Source: an uncultured Clostridia bacterium (GTDB taxonomy: Bacteria; Bacillota; Clostridia; Oscillospirales; Oscillospiraceae). Taken from it: a stretch of 35,988 nt of DNA. The notes under the pieces were generated by a model. That model was not told where the DNA came from. It saw only the letters and a list, made by a program, of their open reading frames with translations, and searched no databases. Positions 31,197 to 35,988 of this stretch are shown here, one piece after another (position 1 is the stretch's first letter; each line of letters begins with the position of its first letter). The stretch spans positions 1-35,988 of the forward strand of contig CAMCRV010000023.1 of the NCBI GenBank assembly GCA_945877365.1, written 5' to 3'. Position numbers and translations under genes: made by a program.

Positions 31197-31211
31197 AACC
31201 AGTTCTTTCTT

Positions 31212-31245
31212 CGGGCACCGCCGCAGCGGTGCCCGATTTCTTTAT
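31212..31245 (+). terminator. Terminator of the histidine-kinase-like gene
   Basis: A perfect ten-pair stem CGGGCACCGC/GCGGTGCCCG with a CGCA loop is followed by ATTTCTTTAT. It lies between this gene and the convergent end of uvrA. Confidence 0.8.
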
Positions 31246-34064
31246 AAATATCGCTTCAGATACTGTCCGGTGTAGCTGCCCTCCACCTGAGCGACCTGCT
31301 CCGGCGTACCGCTGGCCACCACATAGCCGCCGCCGTCGCCCCCCTCGGGGCCCAGATCGATGATGTGGTCGGCGGTTTTGATCACATCCAGATTGTGCTC
31401 GATCACCAGCACCGTGTTGCCCACATCCACCAGCTGCTGCAAAACCTCAATGAGCTTGTGGACATCCGCCGCGTGGAGGCCGGTGGTGGGCTCATCCAGA
31501 ATATAGATGGTTTTGCCGGTGCTGATCCGGGCCAGCTCCGTCGCCAGCTTCACACGCTGGGCTTCGCCGCCGGACAGGGTGGTGCTGGACTGCCCCAGCT
31601 TCACATAGCCAAGACCAACCTCCACCAGAGTCTGCGCCTTTCTGCGGATTTTGGGAAGATTCTCGAAGAACTCCACCGCCTCCTCGGCGGTCATATCCAG
31701 CACCTGGGCAATATTCTTTCCCTTATAATGCACTTCCAGCGTCTCCCGGTTATACCGCTGACCCTTGCAGACCTCACAGGGCACATAGACATCCGCCAGG
31801 AAATGCATCTCAATCTTCACAAGGCCGTCGCCGCAGCAGGCCTCGCACCGTCCGCCCTTCACATTGAAGGAGAACCGTCCCGGCCCATAGCCCCGGATCT
31901 TGGCATCCGCCGTGGAGGCGTACAGCTCCCGGATGTCGTTGAACAGGCCGGTATAGGTGGCAGGGTTGGAACGGGGTGTCCGGCCGATGGGGCTCTGGTC
32001 AATGTCGATGACCTTGTCCAGATACTCCATTCCCTCCACCGCCACGCAGGCGCCGGGACGGGTGCGGGCATGGTTCAGCTTCGCCAGCAGGGTCTTGTTG
32101 AGAACCTCGTTGACAAGGCTGGACTTGCCGGAGCCGGAGACGCCGGTGACGCAGGTCAAAGTCCCCAGCGGAATGGATACATCCACATGTTTCAGGTTGT
32201 TCTCTGCGGCTCCGCGAACCGTCAGGAACTTTCCATTCCCCTCCCGGCGGGAGGCGGGCACCGGGATTTTCTTCGCCCCGGACAGGTACTGTCCCGTCAC
32301 GGAGCGCTCGCACTTCAGAATATCCTCCAGCGTTCCTGCGGCCACGATTTCACCGCCGTGGCTGCCGGCTCCGGGGCCTACATCCACCAGAAAGTCTGCG
32401 GCCCGCATGGTGTCCTCGTCGTGCTCCACCACGATCAGGGTGTTGCCCAGATCCCGCAGCTGCTTCAGGGTTGCCAGCAGCTTGTCATTGTCCCGCTGGT
32501 GCAGGCCGATGGAGGGCTCATCCAGAATGTACAGCACTCCCATGAGAGAGGAGCCGATCTGGGTGGCCAGACGGATTCGCTGGCTCTCGCCGCCGGACAG
32601 GGTGCCGGAGGCTCTGGACAGGGTCAGATAGCTCAGACCCACATCTCTGAGGAACCGCAGCCGGGACTTGATCTCCCGGACGATCTGCTCCGCCACCACC
32701 GCCATGTTCCCCTCCAGACGGAGGTTCTCCATGAATTCCAGCTCCTCCCGGATGCTCATGCGGCAGAAGTCCATGATGCCGATGCCCCCCACGGTGACAG
32801 CCCGGGCAATCTCCGACAGCCGGTCGCCGTGGCACTGGGGGCAGGGAGCGGTGGCCATGCACTCCTCCAGATCCTTTCGGGCAGCATCGGACTGGGTCTC
32901 CCGGTAGCGCCGGGAGATGTTATTCAGGATGCCCTCAAAGGGCTGCTCCAGAACCCCCATGCCGTTGCCCCGGTTGTAGGTCATCTTCAGCTTTTCCCCT
33001 TTGGTGCCGTAGAGGATAATGTCCATCACATCCCGGGGCAGCTCCTTCACCGGAACCGTCAGGGAGAAGTGATACTTCTGAGCCAGAGCCTCAAAGTACA
33101 TCCGGAAGATGGAATCCGTTCGGGCGCTCTGCCAGCCGCTGGCCTGAATGGCGCCTTCAAAGATGGATTTGCTCTTGTCGGGAATCACCAGATCCTCGTC
33201 CGCCACCAGCTGAAAGCCCAGCCCCGTACAGCAGGGGCAGGCGCCGGAGGGGTTGTTGAAGGAGAACATTCTGGGCTCCAGCTCTGCAAGGCTGATGCCG
33301 CAGTCCTCACAGGCGTAGTTCTGGGAAAAGGTCAGCTCCTCCCCGGTGGAGGGCAGCTGGATGGTCACAAGGCCGCCGGAGTGGGTGCAGGCCGTCTCGA
33401 TGGAGTCCGTCAGACGGCGGCGCAGTCCCTCCTTCAGCACCAGACGATCCACCACCAGCTCGATGGTGTGCTTTTTGTTCTTCTCGGGCTTGATGTCCTC
33501 CGTCAGATCATAAAGGATGCCGTCCACCCGCACCCGGGCAAAGCCCTGCTTCCGGGCATCCTCCAGCACCTTCTGGTGCTCGCCCTTCTTCCCCCGGATC
33601 ACCGGGGACAGAACCAGAAACCGGGTGCCCTCCCCCAGGGCCTCCACCCGATCCACAATCTGGTCGATGGTCTGGCGGTTGATCTCCTTACCGCATTTGG
33701 GGCAGTGGGGCACCCCCACCCGGGCCCACAGCAGCCGCAGATAGTCATAGATTTCCGTCACGGTACCCACGGTGGAGCGTGGGTTTTTGGAGGTGGTCTT
33801 CTGGTCAATGGAGATGGCAGGAGACAGGCCGTCAATGGCGTCCACATCCGGCTTATCCATCTGCCCCAGAAACTGACGGGCGTAGGAGCTGAGGCTCTCC
33901 ACATACCGCCGCTGGCCCTCGGCGTAGATGGTATCGAAGGCCAGACTGGATTTGCCGGAGCCGGACAGGCCGGTGAACACCACCAGCTTGTCTCTGGGAA
34001 TGGTCAGGCTGACATTCTTCAGATTGTTCTCCCGTGCGCCCCGAATTCGGATGGTATCATTCAT
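31242..34064 (-). CDS. uvrA: UvrA: excinuclease ABC subunit A
   Basis: This 940-residue dimeric ATPase scans DNA for lesions and loads UvrB. It has two ABC modules: Walker [10 protein letters not shown] near residue 34 and GVSGSGKSS near 640, with signatures LSGGESQR and LSGGEAQR. Zinc-binding cysteine pairs include CEDCG with CPCC, and CEACCGDG with CEVC. The family-specific [17 protein letters not shown] near the N-terminus and the [13 protein letters not shown] segment are intact. AGAGGGA precedes the ATG at 34064. It has its own promoter and is separated from uvrB by radC and the kinase-like gene. Confidence 0.98.
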   Translation of the reverse strand: MNDTIRIRGARENNLKNVSLTIPRDKLVVFTGLSGSGKSSLAFDTIYAEGQRRYVESLSSYARQFLGQMDKPDVDAIDGLSPAISIDQKTTSKNPRSTVGTVTEIYDYLRLLWARVGVPHCPKCGKEINRQTIDQIVDRVEALGEGTRFLVLSPVIRGKKGEHQKVLEDARKQGFARVRVDGILYDLTEDIKPEKNKKHTIELVVDRLVLKEGLRRRLTDSIETACTHSGGLVTIQLPSTGEELTFSQNYACEDCGISLAELEPRMFSFNNPSGACPCCTGLGFQLVADEDLVIPDKSKSIFEGAIQASGWQSARTDSIFRMYFEALAQKYHFSLTVPVKELPRDVMDIILYGTKGEKLKMTYNRGNGMGVLEQPFEGILNNISRRYRETQSDAARKDLEECMATAPCPQCHGDRLSEIARAVTVGGIGIMDFCRMSIREELEFMENLRLEGNMAVVAEQIVREIKSRLRFLRDVGLSYLTLSRASGTLSGGESQRIRLATQIGSSLMGVLYILDEPSIGLHQRDNDKLLATLKQLRDLGNTLIVVEHDEDTMRAADFLVDVGPGAGSHGGEIVAAGTLEDILKCERSVTGQYLSGAKKIPVPASRREGNGKFLTVRGAAENNLKHVDVSIPLGTLTCVTGVSGSGKSSLVNEVLNKTLLAKLNHARTRPGACVAVEGMEYLDKVIDIDQSPIGRTPRSNPATYTGLFNDIRELYASTADAKIRGYGPGRFSFNVKGGRCEACCGDGLVKIEMHFLADVYVPCEVCKGQRYNRETLEVHYKGKNIAQVLDMTAEEAVEFFENLPKIRRKAQTLVEVGLGYVKLGQSSTTLSGGEAQRVKLATELARISTGKTIYILDEPTTGLHAADVHKLIEVLQQLVDVGNTVLVIEHNLDVIKTADHIIDLGPEGGDGGGYVVASGTPEQVAQVEGSYTGQYLKRYL

Positions 34065-34101
34065 AATAATTCCCTCTAAGCTGTAAATTCTTTATTCTGA
34101 T

Positions 34102-34130
34102 AGTATACCACATTTTCCGCCGCCCCACAA
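34102..34130 (-). promoter_or_regulatory. Promoter of uvrA
   Basis: TTGTGG (34130-34125), 17 bases and TATACT (34107-34102) on the minus strand lie about 38 bases before uvrA. The -35 is imperfect. No obvious LexA/SOS box was recognised next to it. Confidence 0.65.
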
Positions 34131-34242
34131 GAGGAATTTCAAACATAATTTCGTTTTTATAGTTTACTCTCTTCTCGTCGGAATGACAGAAGGCACCGGG
34201 TTTTTTTGTACTTTTTTTGCCGGTTTTCTCACATGATTATGG

Positions 34243-34272
34243 TTGCATTTCTCTGCTGCTTGGTGCTATAAT
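34243..34272 (+). promoter_or_regulatory. Promoter of prs-pth
   Basis: TTGCAT (34243-34248) and a perfect TATAAT (34267-34272) are 18 bases apart, with TGC before the -10. The roughly 60-base leader holds a small hairpin TCGGGA/TCCCGA. In the remaining uvrA-prs gap (34131-34242) I see only T-rich stretches and no gene. Confidence 0.8.
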
Positions 34273-34338
34273 GTAAAGGCCATTGCTTCGGGATAGCTCC
34301 CGATCACAAATAAAGAATTGAAGCGAGGTTATTTTCCA

Positions 34339-35304
34339 ATGATATCGTATGGCGAAAAGATTCGGATCCTGTGCGGCAACTCCAACCCCGAATTTGCAAA
34401 GACCATCTGCGAAGCACTGAATGTCCCCATGGGCAAGGCAACCGTCAAGCGCTTTGCTGACGGCGAGGCCTCCGTCTCTCTGGAGGAGACTGTCCGCGGC
34501 GCTGATGTGTTCCTGGTTCAGTCCACCTGCAAGCCTGTCAACGACCATCTGATGGAGCTGCTGGTCATGATCGATGCCTGCCGCCGTGCTTCCGCCGGCC
34601 GCATCACCGCTGTCATGCCCTACTTCGGCTACGCCCGTCAGGACCGCAAGGCCAAGTCCCGGGATCCCATTTCCGCCAAACTGGTGGCAAATATGCTCAC
34701 CGCTGCCGGCGCTGACCGGGTGCTGACCATGGATCTGCACGCATCCCAGATTCAGGGCTTCTTTGACATCCCTCTGGATCACCTGCAGGGCAATGTCACC
34801 TTTGTGGATTACTTCATGAAGAAGTTCCCCGAGAATGTCTACAACCACGAGGATTTTGTTGTCGTCTCCCCCGATGTGGGCAGCGTGGCCCGGGCCAGAA
34901 ACTTTGCCTCCAAGGTTCACATGGGTCTGGCCATCGTGGACAAGCGCCGTCCCAAGGCCAATGTCTCCGAGGTCATGAACATCATCGGCGATGTCAAGGG
35001 CAAGACCTGCATTCTGTACGACGACATGGTGGATACTGCCGGCTCCCTGTGCAATGCCGCCAAGGCTCTGATTGAGATCGGCGGTGCCAAGGAGGTCTAC
35101 GCCTGCGCGACCCACGGCGTTCTGTCCGGCCCTGCCTACGACCGCATTGAGGAAAGCCCCCTGAAGGAGATGGTCTTCCTGAACACCATCCCCGAGACCC
35201 GGAATACCCCCAGCAACAAGCTGAAGTATCTGGATGTAGCCCCTGTGTTTGCCCGTGCCATCGAGCATATCCATGGCGCCACCTCCATCGCCGACCTGTT
35301 CTAA
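34339..35304 (+). CDS. prs: Ribose-phosphate pyrophosphokinase (PRPP synthetase)
   Basis: This 321-residue enzyme makes PRPP from ribose 5-phosphate and ATP for nucleotide, histidine and tryptophan synthesis. Motifs are FADGE near the N-terminus, PYFGYARQDRK, the metal-binding TMDLHASQIQGFF and the PRPP loop ILYDDMVDTAGSL. The ATG at 34339 has GCGAGG nine bases upstream; an in-frame TTG at 34318 lies before that site and is rejected. Codon choice is strongly biased toward C-ending codons and CTG, as expected for a highly expressed gene. pth follows after three bases. Confidence 0.97.
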   Translation: MISYGEKIRILCGNSNPEFAKTICEALNVPMGKATVKRFADGEASVSLEETVRGADVFLVQSTCKPVNDHLMELLVMIDACRRASAGRITAVMPYFGYARQDRKAKSRDPISAKLVANMLTAAGADRVLTMDLHASQIQGFFDIPLDHLQGNVTFVDYFMKKFPENVYNHEDFVVVSPDVGSVARARNFASKVHMGLAIVDKRRPKANVSEVMNIIGDVKGKTCILYDDMVDTAGSLCNAAKALIEIGGAKEVYACATHGVLSGPAYDRIEESPLKEMVFLNTIPETRNTPSNKLKYLDVAPVFARAIEHIHGATSIADLF

Positions 35305-35307
35305 ACC

Positions 35308-35904
35308 GTGTTCGGAAAGAAGCAGGAGGATGCCTGGCTCATTGTGGGTCTGGGCAATCCCGGTCGGGAGTATGAGAAGACCCGCCACAACTGCGGCTTT
35401 CGGGCAGCAGATCTGTTGGCGCAGCAGCTTGGCTGTAAGATAGACCGTCTGAAATTTCAGGGTCTTTACGGTCAGACGGAATACGGCGGCAGGAAGCTGT
35501 TCCTGCTGAAGCCCCAGACCTATATGAATCTGTCCGGACGCTCCGTCCTCCAGCTCAGCGCCTTCTTCCACATCCCGCCCCAGCGGATTATCGTGATGTT
35601 CGACGATATCTCTCTGGAGCCGGGGCGGCTCCGGGTTCGCCCGGATGGCTCTGCCGGAGGGCACAACGGCATCAAGTCCATCATTCAGGAGCTGGGAAGT
35701 TCTGACTTTCCCCGGGTGAAGATCGGCGTGGGAGCCAAGCCCCACCCGGACTATGATCTGGCAGACTGGGTACTGTCCACCTTCTCCGCACAGGAGGAAA
35801 AGGCTCTGACGGTTGCTCTGGACAATGCCGCCAAGGCTGCTCTGACCATTGTGGACAGCGGTGTCAGCGAGGCTGCCAACCGGTTCAACGGCAGCCACCC
35901 CTGA
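35308..35904 (+). CDS. pth: Peptidyl-tRNA hydrolase
   Basis: The 198 residues contain the family motifs VGLGNPG with its Asn, the catalytic His in KTRHNCGF, TYMNLSG, the FDD segment with the catalytic Asp, and GSAGGHNGIKS. The enzyme cleaves peptidyl-tRNAs released prematurely from ribosomes. The GTG at 35308 is three bases after the prs stop. No clear ribosome-binding site precedes it, so reinitiation from prs is likely. No downstream alternative start keeps the first beta strand. Confidence 0.96.
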   Translation: MFGKKQEDAWLIVGLGNPGREYEKTRHNCGFRAADLLAQQLGCKIDRLKFQGLYGQTEYGGRKLFLLKPQTYMNLSGRSVLQLSAFFHIPPQRIIVMFDDISLEPGRLRVRPDGSAGGHNGIKSIIQELGSSDFPRVKIGVGAKPHPDYDLADWVLSTFSAQEEKALTVALDNAAKAALTIVDSGVSEAANRFNGSHP

Positions 35905-35988
35905 GGAACTTAGGATAATCTGCTTATCCGCCTGACTCAGCCGCTTGATAAATTGGAATTTGGCGAGGTCAAAGGCCCCCTTGTGTAA
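35905..35988. other. Unassigned tail of the window
   Basis: A short inverted repeat GGATAA/TTATCC (35913-35929) lies after pth without a T-run. The remaining bases are too few to support a gene or terminator. Confidence 0.4.

Noticed and set aside
31365..34079. Long open frame antisense to uvrA
   Set aside because: Composition artefact; uvrA is complete with all motifs on the minus strand.
34273..34338. Riboswitch in the prs leader
   Set aside because: The leader is only about 60 bases, with one six-pair hairpin and no terminator or aptamer-like fold.

Overview
The window looks like a chromosomal segment of an anaerobic, GC-rich Firmicute of the class Clostridia, most likely the gut Oscillospirales/Ruminococcaceae type. 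This rests on several signs. Shine-Dalgarno sites are strong AGGAGG types. A SpoVAC protein and an array of Spo0A-type boxes point to sporulation. The ECF sigma/anti-sigma pair, the DUF1653 protein and the short palindromic intergenic repeats also fit this group. Base composition is roughly 55-60 percent GC by eye. The species cannot be named from the sequence alone.

Region 1 (1-9493, all minus) is a surface-polysaccharide operon behind a good sigma-A promoter at 9544-9572. In transcription order it holds a membrane nucleotide-sugar 4,6-dehydratase (PglF/WbpM type), a PglC-type phosphoglycosyl transferase, a WbuB-like GT4 glycosyltransferase, a PIG-L deacetylase, a formyltransferase-fold enzyme, CapE, a left-handed beta-helix acyltransferase, CapF, and a CapG/WecB-type 2-epimerase cut by the window edge. 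CapE-CapF-CapG is the known route to UDP-N-acetyl-L-fucosamine. The deacetylase/formyltransferase pair suggests that an N-acetyl group is exchanged for a formyl group. Genes overlap by 1-4 bases or lie within 25 bases of each other.

Region 2 (9600-16070) is mixed. It contains a NahK-like sugar kinase, an ECF sigma factor with a putative anti-sigma partner and a self-type promoter, an orphan zeta-like P-loop kinase, tRNA-Arg(ACG) next to an unusual three-unit array of tRNA-tail fragments with structured hairpins, and an exported, membrane-anchored PIG-L protein.

Region 3 (16038-23257) begins with mutY and a PHP phosphatase, whose promoter is separated from the genes by a 146-base MITE-like element. 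A compact three-gene operon of unknown job follows, with two alpha/beta hydrolases and an ATP-grasp ligase between its own promoter and terminator. Then come a solitary SpoVAC, a MATE exporter and a DUF1653 protein.

Region 4 (23312-27173) has a membrane-anchored polysaccharide-deacetylase-like protein that seems to lack its metal ligands, and the luxS-mtnN operon with a palindromic repeat before its terminator.

Region 5 (27178-35904) holds radC-uvrB and uvrA (DNA repair) around a histidine-kinase-like gene, then prs and pth. The most striking feature of the window is at 29909-30093. Ten Spo0A-type boxes are arranged as five tandem pairs repeating every 41-43 bases. They start on the predicted transcription start of the kinase-like gene, whose product has arginine where the phospho-accepting histidine should be.
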